Below are positions 42,197-49,555 of a stretch of 64,000 nucleotides of DNA, piece by piece (the first letter of the stretch is position 1; the number at the start of each line of letters is the position of its first letter). The position numbers and the translations under genes are program-made. The notes below the pieces were generated by a model. That model had not been told where the DNA came from. It did no database searches and saw only the letters and a program-made list of their open reading frames with translations. Source of the DNA: Bog-532 sp963833835 (GTDB lineage Bacteria; Actinomycetota; Actinomycetes; Streptosporangiales; Streptosporangiaceae); NCBI GenBank assembly GCA_963833835.1, contig CAWHZI010000016.1, positions 1,054,001 to 1,118,000 on the forward strand, written 5' to 3'.

Positions 42197-42682
42197 CGGC
42201 TCCACCAACTGCCGGGCGTAGTTCGACACCGAGACCTGGTACCGGTTCAGATGCGGCACCAGCGCGGCCAGGGCGGCCGAGACCGCCTCGCGTTCGCGCC
42301 CCACATCGGTCAGCGCCAGCGCCAGGAACGCCACCACCGCGTCGTTCAGCTGGTCCGATGTCGCGTCGAGTTCGGCCGTGAGCAGGCCAACGCTCTCCTC
42401 CGCCCGCCCGGCCAGCCGCAGCGAGCTGGCCAGCTGGATGACTGCCTGGCGGCGCCGGCCGCCCGGCAGGCCCGCGGCCAGCGCCTGCTCATACATCGGA
42501 ATGGCGACGTCCGGGTGCCCGGTCGCGTCCAGCGATGACGCCCGCTCGAAGAACCCGGCGCCGTCGCCGGGCGGGCGTTCCGCGGCCAGCTTCTCGATCA
42601 GAGCCAGAAATTCGGTCTCGTCAAGCTCGTCGAACGACTCCCAGGCTGTTGCCACTCGGTCTTCCCACTCTGTTTCGTCCAC
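42179..42682 (-). CDS. Small tetratricopeptide-like protein
   Basis: This 167-residue helical protein has TPR-like repeats: FFERASSLDATGHPDVAIPM, YEQALAAGLPGGRRRQAVIQ and a third around LRLAGRAEESVGLLTAELDA. It has no signal peptide. Actinobacterial relatives are annotated as tetratricopeptide proteins of unknown role. The acidic N-terminus (MDETEWEDRVATAWESFDEL) may be a binding segment. It is divergent from the arylamine N-acetyltransferase gene. Confidence 0.8.
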   Translation of the reverse strand: MDETEWEDRVATAWESFDELDETEFLALIEKLAAERPPGDGAGFFERASSLDATGHPDVAIPMYEQALAAGLPGGRRRQAVIQLASSLRLAGRAEESVGLLTAELDATSDQLNDAVVAFLALALTDVGREREAVSAALAALVPHLNRYQVSVSNYARQLVEPGGSPG

Positions 42683-42757
42683 CGGTTAACCGTATATAAC
42701 AAGGATCAACAGGGACCCTGCCTTGGTCAGTGCGGACGGCTTACGCCGGAGGGGCCG

Positions 42758-43579
42758 ATGGATGAGACGGTGTGGAGTGCCTACCTGCGCCGCCTCGCGG
42801 TGCCGCGCCCGCTGACCGCCGACACGGTCACCCTGCACGTGCTGCACCGGGCACACCAGCTGACGGTGCCGTTCGAGAACCTGAGCATCCACCTGGCCGA
42901 GCCGATCACCCTGACCGACGACGCCCTGATCGACAAGATCGTGGATCGTGGCCGGGGCGGTATCTGCTACGAGCTCAACGGGGCGTTCGCGCTCCTGCTG
43001 GCGAGCCTCGACGCCCAGGTGACCCGGGTCGCGGCCCGCGTCTACGGCGCTGACGGCCAGCTCGGCATCCCGTTCGACCATATGGCGCTGATCGTGCGCT
43101 CGTCCGACGGCAGCGGACCCTGGCTGGCCGACATCGGCTTCGGCCGCAACAGCGTCTACCCCCTGCTGTTCGACAGCCGGGCCGAGCAGGACGATCCCGG
43201 CGGCCGGTTCCTCCTCGCCGACACCGACGACGGCGATGTCGACCTCCTCCGCGACGGCCAGCCGCAGTACCGCATCGAACGCCGCGAGCGGGCCCAGTCC
43301 GACTTCGGCCCCACCTGCTGGTGGCAGCGGTCCTCGCCGGACTCGCACTTCACCCGCAGCACGATCTGCTCCCGCCTCACCGAAACCGGCCGTGTCTCCC
43401 TCAGCGACCGCACCCTCATCGTCACCAACGACGGCGTCCGCTCCGAGCAGCATCTCCCCACCGACCAGGCCCTGCTGGCCGCCTACCGTGACCACTTCAA
43501 CATCACCCTCGACCACATCCCGGAAGTCCTGTTCCCGCCCCTTCCGGAGTCGGCGGCTCAGGGCTCCCAGACGGCGTGA
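42758..43579 (+). CDS. nat: Arylamine N-acetyltransferase
   Basis: This 273-residue protein has the NAT catalytic triad: Cys in RGRGGICYELNGAFAL, His in IPFDHMALIV and Asp in WLADIGFGRNS. The N-terminal PFENLSIHLAEPITL segment is the family's helical bundle mark. NATs transfer acetyl from acetyl-CoA to arylamines, and related enzymes close macrolactams in ansamycin synthesis, but no such cluster is here. Its 3' end overlaps the convergent lactonase gene by 22 bp. Confidence 0.93.
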   Translation: MDETVWSAYLRRLAVPRPLTADTVTLHVLHRAHQLTVPFENLSIHLAEPITLTDDALIDKIVDRGRGGICYELNGAFALLLASLDAQVTRVAARVYGADGQLGIPFDHMALIVRSSDGSGPWLADIGFGRNSVYPLLFDSRAEQDDPGGRFLLADTDDGDVDLLRDGQPQYRIERRERAQSDFGPTCWWQRSSPDSHFTRSTICSRLTETGRVSLSDRTLIVTNDGVRSEQHLPTDQALLAAYRDHFNITLDHIPEVLFPPLPESAAQGSQTA

Positions 43580-44250
43580 TCGTGCGCGAACACCACGCGG
43601 GCCGGGTCGAAGGCCATGATGCGGCCCATCCAGGCCGGCGGGAGCGGCACCCCATCGGCGTGACCCTCCTGCCGGGCGTGCCAGGTCAGCGCGTCGGCGC
43701 TGTACTCGGTGGCCGTGTCGTGCGCCTGCCCGGCCACGACCACGGTCCCGTCCGCCCGGCGCACGACCAGGGACTGATGCCCGTCGGTGTGCCCGGGGGT
43801 CGGGACCACGAACACCCCGGGCAGGATCTCCGCCTCCCCATCCAGTAGCTCGTACTCGATCCCCGGCACGTCGACCAGCCACGGCAGCGTGTAGTCATCC
43901 CGCGAGGTCGCGGTGGCCAGCTCGGTCCGCTGCGTGAACACCGGCCGCCCGGCCAGCAGCGGGTTACCCCCGCAGTGGTCGAAGTGCAGGTGGCAGTTGA
44001 CCACGAACCGCACATCGTCCACCGCCGCCCCGGCCCGCGCCAGCGCGGCGTCGAGGGCCTGCCGCCGCGGCCGGTAGTGCGCGTCCACGTCGGGGTCCGA
44101 ACCCATCCCGGTGTCCAGCAGCACCAGCCCGTCCGGATGCCCGACCAGATAACCCAGACACGGTTCCACCCGCGCCTGCCCGGTCCCGGTCTCCTCGCCC
44201 GGCCGCACGAAGTACCCGAAGTCCACCCGTCGTACCGTCAGCTCACCCAT
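43558..44250 (-). CDS. Metallo-beta-lactamase-fold hydrolase, AHL-lactonase-like
   Basis: This 230-residue protein has the His/Asp metal motif in VNCHLHFDHCGGNPLLAG (HxHxDH), a further His in VPTPGHTDGHQSLVV, Asp near AGQAHDTATEY, and a C-terminal His in VVFAHDHAVWEP. The layout resembles N-acyl-homoserine lactonases (AiiA/AttM). It may hydrolyse lactones or other esters. The start is the ATG at 44250. It is convergent with the arylamine N-acetyltransferase. Confidence 0.87.
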   Translation of the reverse strand: MGELTVRRVDFGYFVRPGEETGTGQARVEPCLGYLVGHPDGLVLLDTGMGSDPDVDAHYRPRRQALDAALARAGAAVDDVRFVVNCHLHFDHCGGNPLLAGRPVFTQRTELATATSRDDYTLPWLVDVPGIEYELLDGEAEILPGVFVVPTPGHTDGHQSLVVRRADGTVVVAGQAHDTATEYSADALTWHARQEGHADGVPLPPAWMGRIMAFDPARVVFAHDHAVWEP

Positions 44251-44315
44251 CCCCGCAGTCTGCCCCCGGCCCGCCCCGCACGCCGGCACCTCACCAGAAC
44301 TGCACTCAGCTCAAT

Positions 44316-44354
44316 CTGGAGCATCTGCAGGGATTATCCCTGCAGATGCTCCAG
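44316..44354. repeat. Perfect 18-bp palindrome at the edge of the low-GC island
   Basis: The arms CTGGAGCATCTGCAGGGA and TCCCTGCAGATGCTCCAG enclose TTA. It lies 66 bp upstream of the lactonase start and about 180 bp from the stop of the low-GC orphan gene. It could be a terminator for the orphan gene or a mark of an inserted element. No T-run follows. Confidence 0.85.
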
Positions 44355-44533
44355 TAGGACCGGGCACCCGGCAGCCCACCTCGCCAGTCCCGTCGGCCCC
44401 ACGCGACTCGCCCTCCGGGCCTCACCCGTCACACCCGTCACGCAAGGACTGGGTTTGCCTTAGGTGGAGCGGAATCCGCGCTATGGGCCGAGATACTTCC
44501 CCAGCTTGGGCAGTCGTTCGCGGTACAGAAAAA

Positions 44534-45292
44534 CTAAGGGGCGCCGTGGCTAGAACGTATCCACAGTGGCTGGCCGATCACTATTCGGTCCACCGGCTCC
44601 GGCAGATCTACGCCTAGCCTATGATCCCAACGTTTCTTATCTAGCTTCACATCCTTATAGACTCCGGCAAACCACTCAGCATTAGTCAATCGCTCAAAGA
44701 CACGCTTTTTACTTAGACCTTCGTTGTTAAATACTCGTAGTATTTCGACGGCTATCGATTCGTCATCATCATAGATCGGCGCTGGCCTCGTCCCGCGATT
44801 GGCGATAAACTCTTCAATTGACCAAGCAGATGAAGATGACCACATCGAGGTTTCCACGCCGTCCGTCGAGAGGTAGTCGGCGCAATTATCCAAACTTCCG
44901 AATAGGCATATCTCAACACGGCATCCATCACTACTTACCGTACGAGTGTGGGCTATGATACCCGTCCTTTCGGAACTTTTTTCCGGATAATATTGGGTGT
45001 AAGCGGCTAGTGTAACCTCCCCACATCCTTTTGCAAAAGCGGTGGGAGGTGGAGTCACGAAATCCTCAATGGCGAGCTGGCCGATCGCCCTTTCGATCCG
45101 CTGAGCGACCTCGTGCCGCTGTACGCCCTTACGCTCTTTGGTGAACTCCGTCTGAGGCAACAGACCAAAAGCGGGACTTCTGAAAGTGAGCCGCTGGCGT
45201 CGATCCAACTCAATATCGTTGTCCGCCGCGATACTTCTAATTCGCCTGTCAGACCAGTATGAGTATCGACGTACGGTGCCAAGCTCGCCCAT
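44534..45292 (-). CDS. Orphan protein on a low-GC island
   Basis: This 252-residue soluble protein has clearly lower G+C and more A/T-ending codons (including TTA and TTT) than the rest of the window, a sign of recent transfer. The N-terminus (RRYSYWSDRRIRSIAADNDI) and middle (FVTPPPTAFAKGCGEVTLAA, MWSSSSAWSIEEFIANRG) match no family I can name. There is no signal peptide, membrane segment or nuclease motif. It is transcribed in the same direction as the coiled-coil/GIY-YIG unit to its right, so it may belong to the same accessory locus. Confidence 0.72.
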   Translation of the reverse strand: MGELGTVRRYSYWSDRRIRSIAADNDIELDRRQRLTFRSPAFGLLPQTEFTKERKGVQRHEVAQRIERAIGQLAIEDFVTPPPTAFAKGCGEVTLAAYTQYYPEKSSERTGIIAHTRTVSSDGCRVEICLFGSLDNCADYLSTDGVETSMWSSSSAWSIEEFIANRGTRPAPIYDDDESIAVEILRVFNNEGLSKKRVFERLTNAEWFAGVYKDVKLDKKRWDHRLGVDLPEPVDRIVIGQPLWIRSSHGAP

Positions 45293-45491
45293 GGGTTAAG
45301 CTCCCTTCAGAGGTGCGCACCCCAATTGGCAATAACAATAAGCCGATCAGCCCATGCCACTGGGGTAAATGTCGGGCAAATGCGGCAGGTGCTCTCAGTG
45401 GGGAGTGCTGAGCAACCAGCGGATCGGTAACTCCTAGTGCGGGGCGCACGTAGTCGACGATATGCGCGGTGATCCTTAAACTTCCAGCGGC
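45293..45491. other. Gap between the orphan gene and the GIY-YIG gene
   Basis: This 199-bp gap is of intermediate GC. It contains a short inverted repeat (GCTC...GAGC around 45390-45415) and probably the promoter of the orphan gene. No ORF here is convincing. Confidence 0.4.
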
Positions 45492-46616
45492 TTACCGTGA
45501 GGTGGCCGATCGGCCACTATCTTGAGACTCACCGCCTTGCCCGACTGCCGGAGTCCCGAATTTACGATCAGGCGATCGACCAGGATCGAGGTCCTCTGGC
45601 CAGTGGCCGACACTTTGGAAGTATTCGGGCGCCGCGGGGTTCTCGTTAAATTCCAGCAGTCCGCCGGACTTCTCCAGCAGTGCCGCGCGGACCTCGGCCG
45701 GGGTCGCGAAGAAGAACTCCCGGCGTTCGTTAACGAAGTTAACCCGACGGCTCGCAAACGTCTTGTGCAGCTCGTTCTCAAGCGTGATCGCGTCGGCGGA
45801 AAAGAACATGGCGTGTACGTCATACCGGAATGGGACAGAAGCATCACCGAGCTCACGGACGCGGTCCATGGGTTCGAGGCGTCGGGTCATGCCGATCTTG
45901 ACAATATTCGGCCCGAACGCACCGATGTTCGAGATGACGTATACGAACCCGGCGCGGATGTTCGCGATCCGGTAGTCGTTTGCCTCGATGGCCTTGTCAA
46001 TGTCGGCCAGCCGGCCGACGAGCTCCTCGGCGGCGACATGGTCGCCTTTGGCTCGCAGGGCCTCCAGCACACCGATGTAATGGGCGCGCTCCTTTCCCAA
46101 GCGCTCCTTCTCCGCTGCCAGCTCGGCCTCGGCTCGACGCTGTTCCCTCAGTAGCGCACGTTCCTCGCGAGCCTGTTCGCGCTCTTCCTGGAGCTTAATC
46201 TGATAGTCAGCGGTTAGCTCGAGTTCGTTGACGCGTAGCGCGTGGTACTCGGGATTTACCCGCATGTCCATGATGGCGCCGAGCTTCTCGATCGCGGTCA
46301 CAGCGGATACGAGCCGTCTCGTAGCGGTGCCGATGTTGCCCGAACGCAAGGAACGGACACAGTTGTCGGCTTCGGCGTTATAGGCCCGCAGCATCAGTCT
46401 GGATAGGTCGGCGACCATCTTGCGGCCCTTAGCCAAAGACCCGTCAAACGTGAACAGGTCAGCAGCTAGCACGGCCCGGCCACTCTTGACGATCTCGTCG
46501 ACCTCTACGTCGAGCTGGGCCAGCCGCTCTTTATACGCGACAGCGTTCTCCAGCGGATGGTGGTAGCGGTAGATACCGACGTCCTGCAACACGCGCTGAT
46601 CGCTCAGCTCGATCAC
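45492..46616 (-). CDS. DUF4041 / T5orf172 (GIY-YIG-type) protein, intact C-terminal part
   Basis: This 374-residue frame has a DUF4041 region (VIELSDQRVLQDVGIYRYHH), a long coiled coil (residues ~125-215, Glu/Arg-rich) and a C-terminal T5orf172 domain (GFVYVISNIGAFGPNIVKIG, MTRRLEPMDRVRELG, ELHKTFASRRVNFVNERREF) related to GIY-YIG nucleases. The GTG at 46616 is a poor start, with no spaced ribosome site. Homology-like sequence continues upstream (LLARIAELEAAL) to a frameshift near 46916. The gene follows the coiled-coil gene at 47004 and probably acts with it. Such domains occur in phage and defence contexts. Confidence 0.75.
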   Translation of the reverse strand: MIELSDQRVLQDVGIYRYHHPLENAVAYKERLAQLDVEVDEIVKSGRAVLAADLFTFDGSLAKGRKMVADLSRLMLRAYNAEADNCVRSLRSGNIGTATRRLVSAVTAIEKLGAIMDMRVNPEYHALRVNELELTADYQIKLQEEREQAREERALLREQRRAEAELAAEKERLGKERAHYIGVLEALRAKGDHVAAEELVGRLADIDKAIEANDYRIANIRAGFVYVISNIGAFGPNIVKIGMTRRLEPMDRVRELGDASVPFRYDVHAMFFSADAITLENELHKTFASRRVNFVNERREFFFATPAEVRAALLEKSGGLLEFNENPAAPEYFQSVGHWPEDLDPGRSPDRKFGTPAVGQGGESQDSGRSATSR

Positions 46617-47001
46617 CTCCCCACTGGAGGTCTGCGCAGCGAGCGCCGCTTCCAGTTCGGCGATGCGTGCCAGCAGGACCGCCGTATCAGCTGCAGTAGC
46701 GTGCGCGGCGACCGGCGCCGCGGGTGCGTCGTCGGCAGCATGCCGCCCTCGCGTGAACCCCGCCGTCGGCTGCGTGACCGGGGCAGCGGGAGTGGCCGGT
46801 ACATGGCCGCCGGCCCCGCCGGCCGCACCGGTACCGCCGCCTGCGTCTGGGATTTCACTACTGCTGGTGTTGTCGATGTCGGGCAGCCACAGTTGCCACC
46901 CATCTGGGGGCGCCCGGCCAGGACGGGTCCGGGTTCCAGCCCGGCGGCGGAGTCCAGCCGTCGGGCGGGCTTGGCCAGCCGGGTGGCGGGTTGAACCGCA
47001 T
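46617..47001 (-). pseudogene. N-terminal part of the DUF4041/T5orf172 gene, separated by a frameshift
   Basis: ATG 47001, two bases after the upstream gene's stop, starts a Pro/Trp-rich sequence (MRFNPPPGWPSPPDGWTPPP, GWNPDPSWPG). The continuation (APPDGWQLWLPDIDN...) is in the frame of the downstream ORF, not this one. A one-base insertion (or two-base deletion) in the run GGGCGCCCCC near 46916 explains the break. Correcting it would give one protein of about 500 residues running to 45492. Either a real mutation or a sequence error is possible. Confidence 0.65.
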
Positions 47002-47003
47002 CG

Positions 47004-48275
47004 TTACTGCCTGCGAGCCCGCACACCGTGCGAGGTGTCGGCGGGCGTCAGCTCGAACGGGGACCTGGACACGGCCGCACCCAGGTGGTCGAGTGTGGCA
47101 CGAGGGACGACATTAGTCAGATCGAAGCTTCTGAACGTCTCCCGGTCAACGGCCACGATCACCAGCGGAATATCGCCGGACAATCCGGTGGCCGGCGAGA
47201 CGGCTTCCGTGCCGAGCGTAAGCGCGATCGAGTGGATCTTGCCGCCGCGATCGGCTTCGAAGATCTCGTGCAGGGAGCGGACCGCGACCTGGTGGACCGC
47301 CCCGGCGTACCGGTCCTTCTGGGCCCTGATTGGCAACAGCGTCGCTGTGATCTCGTCCTTCGCTTTGACGTACTTGTATTCCTTGACGCCGGGAACGTCG
47401 GACGGCGGCGGGACGGTAACTCTCAATCGCAGCTCACGGTTCGATAGGTCGAACTCGTGATCGTGGCTGACCGGGAATGCATCGGGATATACCGAGTTCG
47501 ACAGGACAATGCCGACGTACTCCTGAATGGCCGACTCGACATCGAACGCCAGATTGCTGATGAGCTTGTCCAGTTCCTGATTGCGCGCATCAGCCTCCGC
47601 TTCACGCTTCTGGCATTCGATTTTGTACTGCGCCTCGGCGGCGAGCAGACGCTCCAGACGCCTGCGCTCGACCTCCTCGCGGCGTTGCGCCTCAGCGACG
47701 TGCGCGTTGTACATCGCCGTGTTCTTCTCAGACCACTCTCTTTGCGCCCGCTGATGTTCCGCCTGTGCTTGCGCGATCAGCTCCGCATGTTTCTTCTTCG
47801 CGCCGAACAGCCCTCCGGGTGCTGGTGGCTCCTGGTATACCGGCTCCGGCGGGTACACGAGTCTGGGCATAGGCGGTGTCGGAGTGCCGACCTGGCCAGG
47901 CCTAAATGGGGGATGGTCTACCTTTCTTACCTTCAGTGACTCAAGGTCGATGTAGTCGTCGACCCCAAAGGTCGCAGCGAGAATACCGTCGATCTCCTCG
48001 AACACCTGCGCAAGGTTCGCGTTGCGGGATTCGGCCTCGGCTATCTGAGACTCCACATAGAGGCGGGCCGCTTCCTTCTCCAGCCGAGCCCTCTCCCGCA
48101 CAGATGCCGTTACCGCGGCGGCCCTCGCACGTTCCGAGGCTAGCCTCGACCGCTCGGCCTCCCTCTGGGCCGCCAGCTGGGCACGGTAGGCAGCGGCAGC
48201 TTGCTGTCGGCGGCGTTTCTCAGCCTGCTGGCTCTGATACTGCAGCTCCGCGAAGAACCCGCGCTTCCTAGCCAC
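47004..48275 (-). CDS. Large coiled-coil protein paired with the DUF4041/T5orf172 gene
   Basis: This is a 423-residue protein. Residues ~1-95 form a basic coiled coil (FFAELQYQSQQAEKRRRQQA, RARLEKEAARLYVESQIAEA). A middle part contains DDYIDLESLKVRKVDHPPF, a Pro-rich linker and GGLFGAKKKHAELIAQAQAE. The C-terminal domain (~250-423) has EYVGIVLSNSVYPDAFPVSH, KYVKAKDEITATLLPIRAQK and YAGAVHQVAVRSLHEIFEAD and may be nuclease-like, though no clear catalytic motif is seen. GTG 48275 follows a GGGGAGGGA site. Similar proteins are widespread in actinomycetes next to T5orf172 genes; the function is unproven. Confidence 0.78.
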   Translation of the reverse strand: MARKRGFFAELQYQSQQAEKRRRQQAAAAYRAQLAAQREAERSRLASERARAAAVTASVRERARLEKEAARLYVESQIAEAESRNANLAQVFEEIDGILAATFGVDDYIDLESLKVRKVDHPPFRPGQVGTPTPPMPRLVYPPEPVYQEPPAPGGLFGAKKKHAELIAQAQAEHQRAQREWSEKNTAMYNAHVAEAQRREEVERRRLERLLAAEAQYKIECQKREAEADARNQELDKLISNLAFDVESAIQEYVGIVLSNSVYPDAFPVSHDHEFDLSNRELRLRVTVPPPSDVPGVKEYKYVKAKDEITATLLPIRAQKDRYAGAVHQVAVRSLHEIFEADRGGKIHSIALTLGTEAVSPATGLSGDIPLVIVAVDRETFRSFDLTNVVPRATLDHLGAAVSRSPFELTPADTSHGVRARRQ

Positions 48276-49044
48276 GAGACTCCCTCCCCTTGTCACCATT
48301 CATCAGGATCCCAGTAGCTAACCGTAGTCATACGGGACGACATCCAGAAGACATGCCAAGCGGCGGGACCGGGATGGGTGTGACGGTGCTCGTCCCGGTG
48401 AGTTCACGGTGGTCCTTCCTGGCTGCGTGGTCTATGGCTACGGAGAGTCGGTCAGAGCTGGATCGTTTGTTCGATTACTAGCCTGCGGCCCGGGGTCGAG
48501 ATTCCCACTTGGGATGGGATGACCCAGCGTGCCCGGTCAAAAGGGAAACCTGCTCTTGCGGCCTTAGGGTGCGTTCGGGGGCTGGCTGCCGGTTTTGGTC
48601 GGCGCGAGGTGAGCAGGCCTGTGACGGCTTGGGAGGGACGAGCGCCGTTGACCCGAGCCCGCCCGCGCCTGCGGGGACGGAAGCAGCAGCACGTCTAGGG
48701 GTAGCCCATCCGGCCACACGCCCTGTGCCGGTCCCTGCCGCACCCCGCGCCATACAGGCACAGTTCTATCGCTCCCTCCGGACAAAGTCTCGCCCGGCCC
48801 GGTGATGCCCTTCCCTAGCGGACGCGCCTGGTCAAGGCCGCCGGCTTATGCGCTGCGGTCGTAGCTCGGCGGTCCACTCGATTACCAGTCGGCGAGTCGG
48901 CCGGGATGTGCAGTGATTGTTCGCCATCCCTATTTGCTGAGAATGCTCCAGCTAAGCCACCAACCCGCGTGCCCGGGCACGCCCCAGCGCCCCCTCCGGC
49001 CATACAAGTTGCTAAGTGCAAACTTATAAGGCTAGGCTTAGCAT
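48276..49044. other. Gene-poor gap between the accessory locus and the MarR gene
   Basis: About 770 bp hold only short ORFs (for example 48509-48805) with weak ribosome sites and low-complexity products. No conserved domain, repeat array or RNA gene is recognised. It probably contains the promoter of the coiled-coil gene (minus) and, at the right end, that of the MarR gene. Confidence 0.5.
49011..49042. promoter_or_regulatory. MarR-type operator upstream of the MarR gene
   Basis: The inverted repeat GCTAAG / CTTAGC spans the last 34 bases before the start, in an AT-rich setting (TGCAAACTTATAAGG). It ends 2 bases before the ATG at 49045. Binding here would block transcription and the downstream efflux gene. 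Confidence 0.5.
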
Positions 49045-49482
49045 ATGACGAGAGAGCCAGACGTGAGCGACGTGGCCGTCGCGTTGCGGGACAGCATCGG
49101 GCTGCTGTTGCGGCGGATGCGCCAGCAGCAGCCGGACGGCGCGCTCACGCTGCCGGAGGGTGCCGCGATGACGCGGCTGAACCGGGGTGGCCCGACCACG
49201 TCGAGCGCGCTGGCCAAGCTCGAGCAGATCAGCCCGCAGTCGATGGGGGCCACCCTGGCCGGGCTGGAGACCCGCGGGCTGGTGGCCCGGCATCCCGACC
49301 CGGAGGACGGCCGCCGCGTGGTGCTCTCCGTCACCGAGGCGGGCCAGCGGATCCTGCAGGACAAGCGGAACGCCCGGACCGACCAGCTGGCCCAGGCCCT
49401 GTCGGCCGGGTTCACGCCGGACGAGATCCGCCAGCTGGCGGTGGCCGCGCCGCTGCTCGAGCGCCTCGCCCAGACCATCTAG
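49045..49482 (+). CDS. MarR-family regulator of the efflux gene
   Basis: This 145-residue winged-helix protein has LTLPEGAAMTRLNRGGPTTS, the recognition helix ISPQSMGATLAGLETRGLVA and the wing HPDPEDGRRVVLSVTEAGQ. It lacks the OhrR-type N-terminal cysteine. It sits 74 bp upstream of the MFS transporter gene in the same direction, the standard layout of a repressor that controls its own operon in response to a pump substrate. The start at ATG 49045 follows an operator-like repeat very closely, so the mRNA leader must be short. Confidence 0.87.
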   Translation: MTREPDVSDVAVALRDSIGLLLRRMRQQQPDGALTLPEGAAMTRLNRGGPTTSSALAKLEQISPQSMGATLAGLETRGLVARHPDPEDGRRVVLSVTEAGQRILQDKRNARTDQLAQALSAGFTPDEIRQLAVAAPLLERLAQTI

Positions 49483-49555
49483 CCCAGACCATCTAACCCC
49501 GGGCGCCCGGCGGCCCAGCGGCCTGCCGACGGCCCGAACCAGGGGGTCAAGCTCA

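Noticed and set aside
48509..48805. 98-codon ORF in the gap before the MarR gene
   Set aside because: No ribosome site, biased composition and no recognisable domain; not supported as a gene.
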